Below are positions 10,660 through 21,239 of a stretch of DNA of 64,000 nucleotides, piece after piece. The DNA is from Thysanoteuthis rhombus. Taxonomy: Eukaryota; Mollusca; Cephalopoda; Oegopsida; Thysanoteuthidae. Positions within the stretch are counted from its first letter, which is position 1. Every line of letters starts with the position of its first letter. Under the pieces are notes generated by a model that had not been told where the DNA came from, searched no databases, and saw only the letters and a program-made list of their open reading frames with translations. A program made the translations under genes and the position numbers. Location of the stretch: NCBI GenBank assembly GCA_963457665.1, contig OY735224.1, positions 46,631,311 to 46,695,310 on the forward strand. The letters run 5' to 3'.

Positions 10660-11860
10660 TAAAGAAATGTTATCTATAAGATAGCAACTTGCACAAGGTT
10701 TTTCTTCTAAATTAGTGCATGAACATAATCTTAATTTCATAATTAATGAAACATTGATTTTTGACAAGTATTCTCATCATCGTAATTCTAGTTGCTTTTC
10801 ATCTCAATTACTCAGACCCTCAGTCCATAGCTGTTATTTAACAGGGTGGATCGGAGATGAAGAATAGGTTCTTGGTGAGACCAACTCATCTCTCTCGTCT
10901 CAGGAAGCCTGGTTATTTATAGGAGCTGCTTTAACTACAAGAACACTAAGGCTAGCAGGAAATCAAATTCTAGCTATATAGACTTCCAGAACTCCCATCT
11001 CTCGGCACCACATTTCCTATCGTTTCATGTACATTATTAGTATATACTATATTAATGATCAGATGTTTTTCGTAAATTTCTCAAAAGGAAGAAGAAGAAA
11101 AAAAAAAATTCTCCAGATCTATAATCAGTCTTTGATTGTCATGGGTATGAAGCACTACGATGGCCAGATCATTAAACCACCTATATAAATTATTAGTAAA
11201 ATTGGTATCATTGCTGGGATGTCAGTGACCACAAACCCCATAATAACACCTTACAGTATCACCGTTAAGTGCCAACAGGCAATAAGACCATTCTCCTGTT
11301 ATCAAAAATTATATGCAAAATGTAAAATTCAATGTTCTTCGTTTAAAAGGGCTGTTTTATTAAAAAAAAAAAAAGACCATTTAATTTTTTGTTTAAAAGT
11401 GCTATTTTATAGAGCTGTAGAAGACCATGAAACATTTCTCCATGAAGGAGGAAAGTAAGAGAGAGCACGGCAAGAGACCAATCAGCAATTTACATCTAAT
11501 ACTGACTGAGCTCATCATAGACTCAATTGAATCGGTGAAAGCAAACAAGGTGTAGTTGTAGTTTTCATCTAGTGTCATAATTTGTTAATTAAAAGATTAA
11601 CGAGCTTGACTTGTATTTTTGAGCTCATATTAAGGTAAAATTATCTAAATGATGGGTGTCAACGTGTCAGATGTTTGGACAAGGGCGCAATTTTATCACT
11701 TGCTATCGGTGCTTTTTTCCATAGATACAGCCCTGACCTTGTGATAGATGAGACTAAAGCTTAGTAACTATTGAGAAAATTAACAAATTATGGGATTGTT
11801 TACGTATGGCTAAATTATAAAAATAAATATTTCAGTAATGTGTTTGCTGCGAACAGTCAA
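10660..11860. other. No recognised feature
   Basis: AT-rich sequence without a supportable exon or RNA gene. A poly-A run lies at 11361-11373. Confidence 0.45.
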
Positions 11861-11879
11861 CATCTACCTTAAAAGAAAT

Positions 11880-12345
11880 TGGACAACCTTAGCCACCAAA
11901 GTTGGAAGGTTGTCTTTGTTTTTTTTCCAATCTTCATTTTATGTGTTTGTTGATCACCCACAGTGTTCCATCAATCTTGGCCACCCCGTTTTATAAACAG
12001 ACTTGAAAATTAGACCCACTTCTTGGAATACTTCCCCCATTTTTAAGGGTGGGGGGCTTTGATATTTTGGGGCCTCATTCTGATGGGTTTATTTATAACA
12101 TCTAGATTCTCCATAATCTAGTTGGTTTTTCTTTCCCGGAGAAAAATTCAGTTTCATCATAACAGAATTTATTCTGACCATATTCAGTCTCACATGGATC
12201 CACCCCCCCCCGCCAACAGGACTAAATTTTCATGCTACAGTTGTTCAATTAGTTTTTCAGTTTCTCAGATGATTGAACTTGTAGCGAACGATCCATTCTA
12301 CAACCTTCTTCACTTCTTTCTACACTTAATGTTATAAAATTGTTG
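11880..12345 (+). repeat. Dispersed repeat family B1, copy 1
   Basis: Shares TATTTATAACATCTAGATTC followed by TCC, then ATCATAAcAGAATTTATTC and a CAGGACTAAATTTTCATG-like block with 13530-13790 and in part 61090-61220. Non-coding; class unknown. Confidence 0.6.
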
Positions 12346-12685
12346 AACAGAAAATACGGCAATAGAATTGGGTTAAGAGAAAAAAAATACAAATTTCTTT
12401 TTTAACGAGAAAAACACCAGTGTCACTAATATCGGTTTTCTGTCCTATTACAAAGACATCAGCAATGATTTAGATGTGAGCACACCAGCACAAGTTTTGC
12501 TTTACCCCTTTCCTTTGTTCGTTTGCTCAGGCATGACCAAAAACCAACAAATTATGAGGAGGATCTGGTAGAGATTCAATCGATCGTGTGACATTTACTC
12601 CTTATAAAAAAGATGGGGGACTTTCTCGGGGGGGGGGGATCAAACCAACCTTATTACCTGTAAACCGATATCAGACAGACCAGCA
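12346..12685. other. No recognised feature
   Basis: AT-rich sequence with a G run at 12629-12638, upstream of an RTE fragment. Confidence 0.4.
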
Positions 12686-13044
12686 AACAGAGGCATACAA
12701 TGCGCACATGAAAGAATCATGTGCAACCTCACGTGGAGAGATCATAAGACAGCACAATATCAGAAAACGGGGGTCCAAGACATCATAGAATCTATCAGAA
12801 AACTCAAATGGCAATGGGCTGGTCATGTTGCGAGAATGGCAGACAACCGATGGACATCATGACTCACAACAGATCCCCAGAGATCACATGCGAAACAGGC
12901 CAACAAAAATATAAGATGGAGAGATGAACTTGACAAATTTAGAAAATACTGGCTCTGCAACACCAATGAGGCGGATCCTGAGGAAGGTCTATGTCCAACG
13001 ACAGACGTTAAGAGACTGTTGATGATGATGATCATCATCATCAT
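12686..13044 (+). mobile_element. RTE-clade LINE 3' fragment
   Basis: A 5'-truncated copy of the LINE seen at 62757-63596. It covers the MQRAHERIM…LTWRDHKTAQ region, LKWQWAGHVARMADNRW and the end (KVYVQRQ), with internal deletions and stops. It ends in a (TGA)n run at about 13019-13033, then its complement (ATC)n. Simple TGA repeats at the 3' end are typical of RTE elements. Confidence 0.85.
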
Positions 13045-13106
13045 GAACAACTGTAGCCATCAAAAGATATCTCTCTGAATTTTTGAGATGAGGTAGTATT
13101 ATTATC
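13045..13106 (-). repeat. Family B2 fragment flanking a SINE
   Basis: Holds CAACTGTAGCCATCAA and TGAATTTTTGAGATGAGGTA. The second matches the reverse complement of the sequence right after the SINE pair at 53.5 kb, so both SINE insertions share an outer flank. Confidence 0.5.
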
Positions 13107-13400
13107 TCTATTATTGTTCTAGAACCATTAGATTACTTGCAGTAATTCTGTCCGATTCTCTAACAACTACTCCATGTGTCCACAGGTTCAATCCCAGTGT
13201 GAGATAATGATTCAAAAAATACTACTACTGCTAAGAGGGGAGTGCGGTCTATATACCCCCGTCGGTTAAATAAAGGGTTCGGTTCGTTACTTCCCCCACA
13301 CCTACCAGATGATACCTGATGAGGGCCGCAGAGTACAACGGCTGAAACATTGCATGGAAAACAACCAAGATGAGGATAGTCCGAACAATAATACAGATAC
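13107..13400 (+). mobile_element. tRNA-headed SINE with hammerhead-like 3' core, inverted pair
   Basis: Two units meet head to head. 13107-13180 is a minus-strand unit: a tRNA-like head joined straight to an AATAATAG tail, with the body missing. 13183-13400 is a plus-strand unit that starts inside the B box (GGTTCAATCCC), passes through TAAGAGGGGAGTGCGGTC and GGTTCGGTTCGTTAC, and reaches CTGATGA (13316-13322), a GGCCG/CGGCT stem and GAAA (13344-13347). It ends in GATAGTCCGAACAATAATAC. Same family as 33307, 53143 and 55166. Confidence 0.75.
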
Positions 13401-13494
13401 AATCAAAAGATGGCGAAGGGTTCTCTCCTTATATATATATGTGTGTGTGCATTTGAGCCCTCATGACCATACCCTTTTGTTGGTATCATTCTAA

Positions 13495-13790
13495 AATTTT
13501 TCTTTCTTAAAAAAAAAAAAAAAAAAAAAAAAGCTGCCTTCAACCTTTTGGGGGCCCAATTCTTACAGGTTTATTAATAACATCTAGATTCTCTAGGATC
13601 CAAGTGTTCCTAGATTTTTTTTTCAGATGTTTTCAAGTGGAAAATGCCAGTGATATCATAAATAGAATTCATTCCTATTCATATTTATTCCTCAATAAAA
13701 TTTTAAAAGAATTTTTTTTTATACAGGATTCCGAATTTTGTTGTCACAGTTCAATTGCCACAAATTTCTTTCCACTCATTTTTTTCTACA
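13495..13790 (+). repeat. Family B1, copy 2, with poly-A
   Basis: After a poly-A run (13509-13532) comes TTTTGGGGGCCCAATTCTTA and TTATTAATAACATCTAGATT. ATCATAAATAGAATTCATTC and a CAGGATTCCGAATTTTG block follow, parallel to 11880-12345. Confidence 0.65.
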
Positions 13791-14125
13791 AATTCAAATA
13801 CTTATCGTATATACATAGAGTCTGGTGGTATTGTAAGGTACCACTATCGCACCCTGGTTAAGTGGTTATGATGATTGTAACCATACCCGACTTAAGTGTT
13901 ATTTGATATAGGCTTTGTTGGCAGCAGTGTGGCTATTTTAGAAGCACCATGTATATAAATATAATGTACAAACATTACCTACACGTTATGATGAAACTCA
14001 TTTTGTCACCATTAACAGCTGTTATAATTTATATACATAATCTAATTATATGCATGTAATTGGATTATTAAATGAGAGAGAATCTGGAGCGTGTATTTTT
14101 GTTAGTGTAAATACAAAAGTACGTA

Positions 14126-14295
14126 CAAAGAAACCTCGATTATTTGAGCGGTATGGGCGGGGAGTATTTTGTTTGGATAACTCTTCAGATCATAGAAAAG
14201 GGGGCCGTACCAAAACACAATTACCAGACCATGGAATCTCATTCAGATAATCCCAAGTTTGGATAACTCTCATTTGAATAATAGAGGTTCCTCTG
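14126..14295. mobile_element. pogo/Tigger-type MITE
   Basis: A 170-bp element with imperfect terminal inverted repeats: CAAAGAAACCTCGATTATTT at the left end, and CAGAGGAACCTCTATTATTC read inward from the right end. AACCTCGATTAT is the hallmark terminus of pogo/Tigger (Tc1/mariner superfamily) elements. A TA dinucleotide precedes the left end; the right-hand TA is not preserved. Internal GGATAACTC copies sit near each end. There is no transposase. Confidence 0.75.
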
Positions 14296-15115
14296 TTTTT
14301 AATGTTACTGAAATACGTAGCTGTAGCAGAAAAAAAAAAGACTTGGACTAAACATACTATCGGGACAGCAGAAAATTGTTTTTGTTTATAACAAAGGAAT
14401 GCTTGTTCAAAGGGCACTTTTGGAATTACATCATTGATAGCAATAATAAAAAACAGAAATATTAAGAATTTTTAAAAAATTTTTAAAAATGTTGTTACAT
14501 CATCCTTATTATAATTCAATAGTTCCCCTCAAGAGGAAAAAAAAAAAAGGAAATCATCTCAATTGTCTCTCCATATTCTCCAAGCACTTTATATCAACGA
14601 TGACGTATATATTCAAACAAAAAACAATACCTACTCCAAGAAGAATTATTATAAATCTAGAAACCCAACCCATATTGAGAACTGTAGTTCCAGACAACTT
14701 CAACCTTGATACTGCGATGTCCAGTGTATGTACCAACATACCTGATGAATATCTACTTCTTACAATAGTCAGTTGTTGAGTTATCTCGGTACACACACAC
14801 TATATATATATATATATAAATCTCAAATTATGATAAGGATATCGCTGTAATTTGCAAGAGAAAAAAAAGCAGCCTAGCCACACCTCAATTTCAGATGAAG
14901 GACCCACAGGGATATTTTTTGAACATTTTTTTGGGGGGGGGTATATATCATCAAATATCATTTTTCTCTCCGGATAATTTGGTCTCAAACCTGTGAGGGC
15001 TAATAGCCAAATGAATACAAAGTGTGTTTGGTTGCAAAAATAGTTTCATATCTGTTGCCATTGATCTGTGTTCAAGCCCAAGTAAAAAGGCCAGAATTTC
15101 AAAATGCTCATTTTC
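14296..15115. other. No recognised gene; (TA)n inside
   Basis: AT-rich sequence with a (TA)n run at 14802-14818 and a G run at 14932-14941. Opposed open frames of 96 and 80 codons near 14489-14796 match nothing I know. Confidence 0.4.
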
Positions 15116-15117
15116 AG

Positions 15118-15428
15118 GCCTTTTAGCGTGTCGTTGGACATAAACCTTCCCCAAGATATGCCGGACCTCTCTATTGTGGTTGTCACAGATCCGGTACTTT
15201 CCAAACTTGGGTAGTTTGTCACGTCATCTTGTTTTCTACCAGCAAATGTTTTGCAAATGATCTCAGGGGATCCATGTAGTGATGTCCAGTGGTTGTCTGA
15301 CATTCTTGCTACGTGACCAGCCCATTGCCATTTGATTTTTCTGATGGATTCCAGTTTTTCCTCTAATATACTATGCTGTCTTGCAATCTCTCCTTGTTAT
15401 GTTGAGCAGGGTTCTTGTCACAGCTCTC
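15118..15428 (-). mobile_element. RTE-clade LINE 3' fragment
   Basis: Read on the minus strand it runs from a TWRDHKT-like region through IKWQWAGHVARMSDNHW to FMSNDTLKG, with frameshifts between. It parallels the 62757-63596 copy but is far more decayed. Its 3' end (CCTTTTAGCG on the plus strand at 15118) matches the LINE terminus; the TGA tail is lost. Confidence 0.8.
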
Positions 15429-15429
15429 T

Positions 15430-15686
15430 TTTTCGCCTTGCGTGAGATAAAAGACAAGTTTAGTAAATCTCAAAACTGTAGGTCAGTACGTGGGTACGTA
15501 CATACAAGTGGCCGCACATAAGTGCCGAACTCACCATATCAAAAAGTTGATATTCCTCAATTTTCCGACTTACAAGGCTCAGTTTTTTTGTTTGGTCTTC
15601 ATTTTGAAACTTGAACACTGAATCATGAGACAGAGGCTTGAAGCTTCAAAATAAATAAGAACGAGCATTGCAACCTGAGGGGGTAC

Positions 15687-15727
<41 letters not shown>

Positions 15728-16930
15728 ACTCTTAATGGTGCGTTGGGTACTTATATGTGGTAACTTGCATTTATATTACAGATGAAATGAATAGCGATTT
15801 TACTATAAACAACGGTGAAATTCCCAACAGAACAACCATGTTGATTCTAATTATCATTGATACGGTATCGGTGACTGAGCGAGTTAACTTCTAGTTCAAT
15901 ACATAATATAGGAACTTCAGAATGAGGAAACAGTTCTTTAACTTGCTAATAGCTTGTCGATAATGTGAACCAAAGCTTTTATTGTAGGTCGATAAACCTA
16001 AAATTTTCTATTGGTGTTGCACAGTTTGGTAACTTTATTTTTATTATTTTCACTACCGAAATAAAAAAGATAGTTAAAAATCAGTAAATCGAAACAATTT
16101 TCAGACGGTACAATTTAAAAATTTTTTTTTTTATTTTTACATTCAAGTAAATTGTAAATACCTTTTTATTTTTGTACCAAATATAAATCAAAAACTTTTC
16201 ATTTTATTATTATCAACAAAGTTAATAATTTTTGATCAAATAAACTTTTGGTTATGTAAATACCTTTTTGAAATGATGACAGACAAGCTCAGGAATCGAG
16301 TGTGGGGAACAATAGTTTGAAATTTGATGGAGAACCTGGGGATTTTAAGTGAAAAGGGAGGTGGTTTTTCATGTTAGTCTCCAATGAAAAATCGTACACC
16401 TAAAGACTTTGTAGGTAATTGAATTCATCTGTCGCAAGTTGTACAAGGACTGTTATAACCAAACCTCTTGAAGACCTCACCCCCCCCCATGGTTGTGAAC
16501 GCAATTTCACCCCTTTAACCATGTCTAAGAATAAGAGTGATACAAGAATTCAGGTTGGAAAGAAGGAAAATTAAATTAAGACATTAAACTTGAAATAATT
16601 AAAAGATTTGAACGTGCCGACACTTGATATTTCCTAAAAGTGAATGTAGCTAAAACTACTTCCCTTGACTCCCGATATTTTCGAGTCACGATGAATTTTC
16701 TTTAACTGCAAATAAAAACTAAATGAACAGCAGAGATCCATCTCACTCTCGCAGGAAATCTACACATTCAGGCAAGGACATTTCAACTAACGATCTCATT
16801 TTCAGTTCGACTTAAAATACAAATATTCCCCGATTTATGATTAAGTCACTGATTATCGATCAAGGATCAGTTGTTTGTAATCAACAAGGCAACATTAATT
16901 GGATTAATTGCTCATGTCAATCGAGGGAAA
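15430..16930. other. No recognised feature; long poly-A
   Basis: Poly-A run at 15691-15724. The remainder is AT-rich with no exon, RNA gene or shared repeat recognised. Confidence 0.45.
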
Positions 16931-16938
16931 CCTGTTCA

Positions 16939-16968
16939 TATATATATATATGTGTGTGTGTGTGTGTA
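16939..16968. repeat. (TA)n(TG)n compound microsatellite
   Basis: TA repeats pass directly into TG repeats. Confidence 0.85.
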
Positions 16969-17245
16969 TTATAATACACCACAAACCAGGCTATGGTAAA
17001 ACAACTGACAAACTCCGTAATAAATAATGAAATTGAAAATAGGATTAAATCAAATTACATGTACTCAGAAATCAAAATTGAATAACGAAATAGTTATAAA
17101 ACCGGATATTGAAAAAAAATACTGAATGGATTAAAAGTGATAAGCATGACACAAGAATGCAGATAATTTCTCTGTACAGTCTCTAAGTGACTATAGTTTT
17201 TTTTTTTGTGTTACAAAATGGAAAGTGTGTGCTCATATCCATACA

Positions 17246-17247
<2 letters not shown>

Positions 17248-17280
<33 letters not shown>
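17248..17280. repeat. (TA)n microsatellite
   Basis: Uninterrupted TA run followed by a short CA run. Confidence 0.9.
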
Positions 17281-17284
<4 letters not shown>

Positions 17285-17346
17285 ATATTCAAAGAGACTA
17301 CGGTTTGCTTTTTTTGGTGTTACAGAATGGGAAGCGTTATAGATAT

Positions 17347-17349
<3 letters not shown>

Positions 17350-17377
<28 letters not shown>

Positions 17378-17782
17378 GCGCGCATGCACACACACATTAC
17401 GTACGCACGCACACACACACACGCACACACACACACACACATTACGTACGTACGCACGCACACACACATTACGTACGTACGCACGCACGCACACACACAC
17501 ATTACGTACGCACGCACGCACACACACACACACATTACGTACGCACGCACGCACACACACACACACATTACGTACGCACGCACGCACACACACACACACA
17601 TTACGTACGCACGCACGCACGCACACACACACACACATTACGCACGCACACACACACACACACATTACGCACGCACGCACGCACACACACACATTACGCA
17701 CACACACACACATTACGCACACACACACACACACATATTACGCACGCACGCACACATATTACGCACGCACACACACACACCA
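17350..17782. repeat. Compound (CA)n / TACGTACGCACGCACG array
   Basis: About fourteen repeats of a variable unit: ATTACGTACG, then (CACG)n, then (CA)n. Unit length ranges from about 20 to 45 bp. Apart from the ATT joints it strictly alternates purine and pyrimidine. Open frames on both strands (up to 221 codons at 17183-18017) read as HTHTHT or VCVCVC and are not genes. Confidence 0.95.
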
Positions 17783-18412
17783 CAGGGATATTGACATGGC
17801 AAACATCTCGCCATCCTATGATTTTCATTCCAATTATGAACATGATGGGTTGTTACTCTTCACTTATTTAATCTCAAGCAAATTCAAGGTTAAAGTATTG
17901 GCCTCCAAATCATTCGACCAGAAGCTCAATATCACTTCATGTACTAGGAAAAAAGGCACCACAAAACAGATTGAAAAACAAAATGTTCATATTTTATATT
18001 GTCTGTTTACACATTGAGACCTCTTCAAATAGCTATCAACAAAAATTATACAGCTGTGTATTTGTATTGTATCATGCAAATTATACATATACACATATAT
18101 ATATATATACATTTGTACCAGATGCGTTCAAAGAAATATGAGAGCTTTGTCTTATTTGGGAACAATTACAGGTGAAGCTCCTACTCTTGAATAAGATAGT
18201 CCAAAGTAGGAGCTTCTCTCTTCATACACACATTTCTTCATAAGAGGAAAAAATTTTCCTGACAATATGCAATTTATTAAATTGGCAATTTAGAAATACA
18301 ACTAAATCATAATATTTTCATATATTTTCCCCCCAATTCAAATATATGTAGGATCTCATTTTTTCAAAATCAAATAAAAGATATAAAAAATTTATACTTT
18401 AGTTGTTTTTCC

Positions 18413-18457
<45 letters not shown>

Positions 18458-18700
18458 CTAGAAACTTTACAGCTAATAACTAAAATAAAGACTTTTTTTT
18501 TCCAAAAATTGATGTCATTTCAGTCAATTAATTCCCAATATCTGTTGAAATAGTTTATGTAATGTTTTTCAATATTTTACAATGAATCAAACAATAAAAT
18601 GTATGAATTTTTTTTAGCTAGGATCATCTTTTGTTTACCATGTAACAGTTTGGGAGATTCAAAAACAAATTGGTTATAACATTAACATGGTTCTCTCTCA
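17783..18700. other. AT-rich, no recognised gene
   Basis: Contains (TA)n runs at 18096-18109 and 18416-18452. Nothing else is supportable. Confidence 0.45.
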
Positions 18701-18762
18701 TATATATATATATACATATATATACACACACACATATACATATATATAATATACACACACGA
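18701..18762. repeat. (TA)n(CA)n mixed microsatellite
   Basis: Interleaved TATATA, CATATA and CACACA runs. Confidence 0.85.
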
Positions 18763-19075
18763 CTACACAATCCATATCTTCAAAACATTCCCCCCCCCCA
18801 CGTGTCTTGAAACCCAATGAGATGAAGGAAAAAATAAAAATAAAAAAAGGTGTTTGCCTACTTGCATGTTGATCGCAGCGTCCTCCGACAAGTGCAGCAG
18901 TATTTCCGCTCCAAGAGCAGTAGATTCCAAAATGGACAGAAAGAAAAAAAAAAAAAGAGGGGGTCCCTATAAACCTGGAGGACCAGACGACACTTTCGTT
19001 TTTTGCGAAGGCGGTGGCAAACAACACTAGCAACGAAATATTTAATCTACGAATGAAAAGAGCTAGAGAATGTTT
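18763..19075. other. Less AT-rich island, no gene assigned
   Basis: CpGs are more frequent here than nearby (18875-18915, 18985-19015). On the minus strand there is a short ATG CAA before a GT at 18861-18860, the phase expected for HPRT1 exon 1, but the donor (GTAGGC) is poor and the peptide would be only two residues. I do not call an exon. Confidence 0.3.
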
Positions 19076-19079
19076 TGAT

Positions 19080-19402
19080 TACAATTAGAGGCTGACAGGT
19101 GGGGGAAGGATGAGGGGGAGGAGGATGGAGAGAAAGAAGTGTCAGAGAGAGAAGGTTGTCAGCCTTAAGGAGAGATAGATAGGACAGAGAAGAAGGGGGA
19201 GTAGAAAGAAGACAGGAGAACTGTATGTGCTTGAAAATAAGGATAGAGAGAGAGGAGAGAGAAAAACAAGAGAATGAAAAAGAGAAAAAAAACAGAAGTA
19301 GTTAGAGGGAGAGTGCAAAAGGTAATGTTCATATAAATGGTTCAAATGCCAGTCATCAGTAACATCTAAGTTGTCAAGAGACACTACGGAGAGAGCAAGT
19401 GA
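19080..19402 (+). repeat. Purine-rich low-complexity stretch
   Basis: The plus strand is mostly G and A (GGAGAGAAAGAAG-type sequence) and leads into the 24-bp array. Confidence 0.75.
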
Positions 19403-20215
19403 CAGTGACACAGAGAGCTAGTGACACAGAGAGAGAGAGAGAGAGAGCTAGTGACACAGAGAGAGAGAGAGAGAGAGCTAGTGACACAGAGAGAGAGAGA
19501 GAGATAGAGCTAGTGACACAGAGAGAGAGAGAGAGATAGAGCTAGTGACACAGAGAGAGAGAGAGAGAGAGCTAGTGAGAGAGAGAGAGAGAGCGAGAGA
19601 GAGCTAGTGACACAGAGAGAGAGAGAGCTAGTGACACAGAGAGAGAGAGAGCTAGTGACACAGAGAGAGAGAGAGCTAGTGACACAGAGAGAGAGAGAGC
19701 TAGTGACACAGAGAGAGAGAGAGCTAGTGACACAGAGAGAGAGAGAGCTAGTGACACAGAGAGAGAGAGAGCTAGTGACACAGAGAGAGAGAGAGCTAGT
19801 GACACAGAGAGAGAGAGAGCTAGTGACACAGAGAGAGAGAGAGCTAGTGACACAGAGAGAGAGAGAGCTAGTGACACAGAGAGAGAGAGAGCTAGTGACA
19901 CAGAGAGAGAGAGAGCTAGTGACACAGAGAGAGAGAGAGCTAGTGACACAGAGAGAGAGAGAGCTAGTGACACAGAGAGAGAGAGAGCTAGTGACACAGA
20001 GAGAGAGAGAGCTAGTGACACAGAGAGAGAGAGAGCTAGTGACACAGAGAGAGAGAGAGCTAGTGACACAGAGAGAGAGAGAGCTAGTGACACAGAGAGA
20101 GAGAGAGCTAGTGACACAGAGAGAGAGAGAGCTAGTGACGCAGAGAGAGAGAGAGCTAGTGACGCAGAGAGAGCGAGAGCTAGTGACGCAGAGAGAGCGA
20201 GACCAAGTGACGCAG
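19403..20215 (+). repeat. 24-bp minisatellite, about 25 regular units plus irregular lead
   Basis: From 19603 the unit GCTAGTGACACAGAGAGAGA + GAGA repeats every 24 bp with no visible change to about 20135. Before that the same unit has longer, variable GA runs. After 20135 it changes stepwise: GACAC becomes GACGC, a GA becomes GC, and GCTAG becomes ACCAAG. As 24 is a multiple of 3, the plus strand reads as repeated VTQRERELV without stops. This is not a gene. Confidence 0.96.
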
Positions 20216-20745
20216 AGAGAGCGAGACCAAGTGACGCAGAGAGACAGACACACACGGGCGCAGACAGACACACACACACACACGGGCGCAGACAGACACA
20301 CACACACACAGGTGCAGGCAGACAGAGACACGGACGCAGGCAGACAGAGACACGGACGCAGGCAGACAGACAGACAGACACACACGGACGCAGGCAGACA
20401 GACAGACAGACACACACGGACGCAGGCAGACAGACAGACAGACACACACGGACGCAGGCAGACAGACAGACAGACACACACGGACGCAGGCAGACAGACA
20501 GACAGACACACACGGACGCAGGCAGACAGACAGACAGACACACACGGACGCAGGCAGACAGACAGACAGACACACACGGACGCAGGCAGACAGACAGACA
20601 GACACACACGGACGCAGGCAGACAGACAGACAGACACACACGGACGCAGGCAGACAGACAGACAGACACACACGGACGCAGGCAGACAGACAGACAGACA
20701 CACACGGACGCAGGCAGACAGACAGACAGACAGACATGGACGCAG
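20216..20745 (+). repeat. 32-bp minisatellite, 11 regular units, with transition zone
   Basis: 20216-20353 is a transition with (CA)n and GGGCGCAGACAGACAC. From 20354 the unit GGACGCAGGCAGACAGACAG + ACAGACACACAC repeats every 32 bp eleven times with no visible change. Together with the 24-bp array it leaves frames of up to 400 codons open on both strands (19510-20774), all low complexity. Confidence 0.95.
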
Positions 20746-20969
20746 ACCAGATTAAGAGAAGCATTAATAATCATTGAAAGAGAGAGATTAGTGAAGTTGT
20801 CAATACAATAAGCAAGGCCATAATCTCCAAGGACAGATATACTTGAGAGAGCAGGGGGGGGGGATTAAGTTTTTACTACAGCCGCTCAGTGTCATTTAAT
20901 TCATCAATATCCATCAGATTGAAACAGATACATTACAAGGCACGGCTGACACGATTCTGTACCAAACAC

Positions 20970-21235
20970 ACTCAATAGAAACCATTGCATGACCAACTTC
21001 TTTCAGCATAATGTCATGTTGGGGGCAATCAATAAAAAATTTTGTTGGGCAGTGATCACTGAAGAAAGTTTGAATTTTCAACAAAAAAAATTAGATAATT
21101 AAAAAATGAGAGTATATGTTTAAATCTTTAGCCCTCTATCTTCATTGTAGTAGGCTGTATACACAATAGATAGCCAGCCAAACTGACTAGAAAACTGAAG
21201 GGTCTTATGTCGACAGTTCTAGTGACAATCATTTG
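20970..21235 (+). repeat. Family A repeat, copy 3
   Basis: Carries ACTCAATAGAAACCATTGCA, GCATAATGTCATGTTGGGGG, TTGGGCAGTGATCACTGA, TAGCCCTCTATCTTCATTG, GATAGCCAGCCAAACTGACT and a decayed 3' end (TTATGTCGACAGTT). The middle part (TAGCATAAACTTACAT) is deleted. Confidence 0.7.
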
Positions 21236-21239
21236 ATGC

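Noticed and set aside
10438-10767. KFTPV/VNLTG pentapeptide-repeat protein
   Set aside because: Fits the 15-bp minisatellite exactly and has no start context, domain or flanking exon.
13316-13360. Canonical active hammerhead ribozyme
   Set aside because: CTGATGA, stem II and GAAA are present, but there is an extra base before stem II and I could not find a stem III plus NUH with a matching stem I, so I call it only hammerhead-like.
17183-18017. HTHTHT- and VCVCVC-type frames up to 221 codons
   Set aside because: Translations of the (CA)n/(CACG)n array.
18855-19035. HPRT1 exon 1 (ATG CAA before GTAGGC, minus strand)
   Set aside because: Phase fits, but the donor is poor and the peptide is only two residues; such a motif is expected by chance.
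19510-20774. Open frames of about 380-400 codons on both strands
   Set aside because: Produced by the 24-bp and 32-bp arrays; open in several frames at once, which real genes are not.
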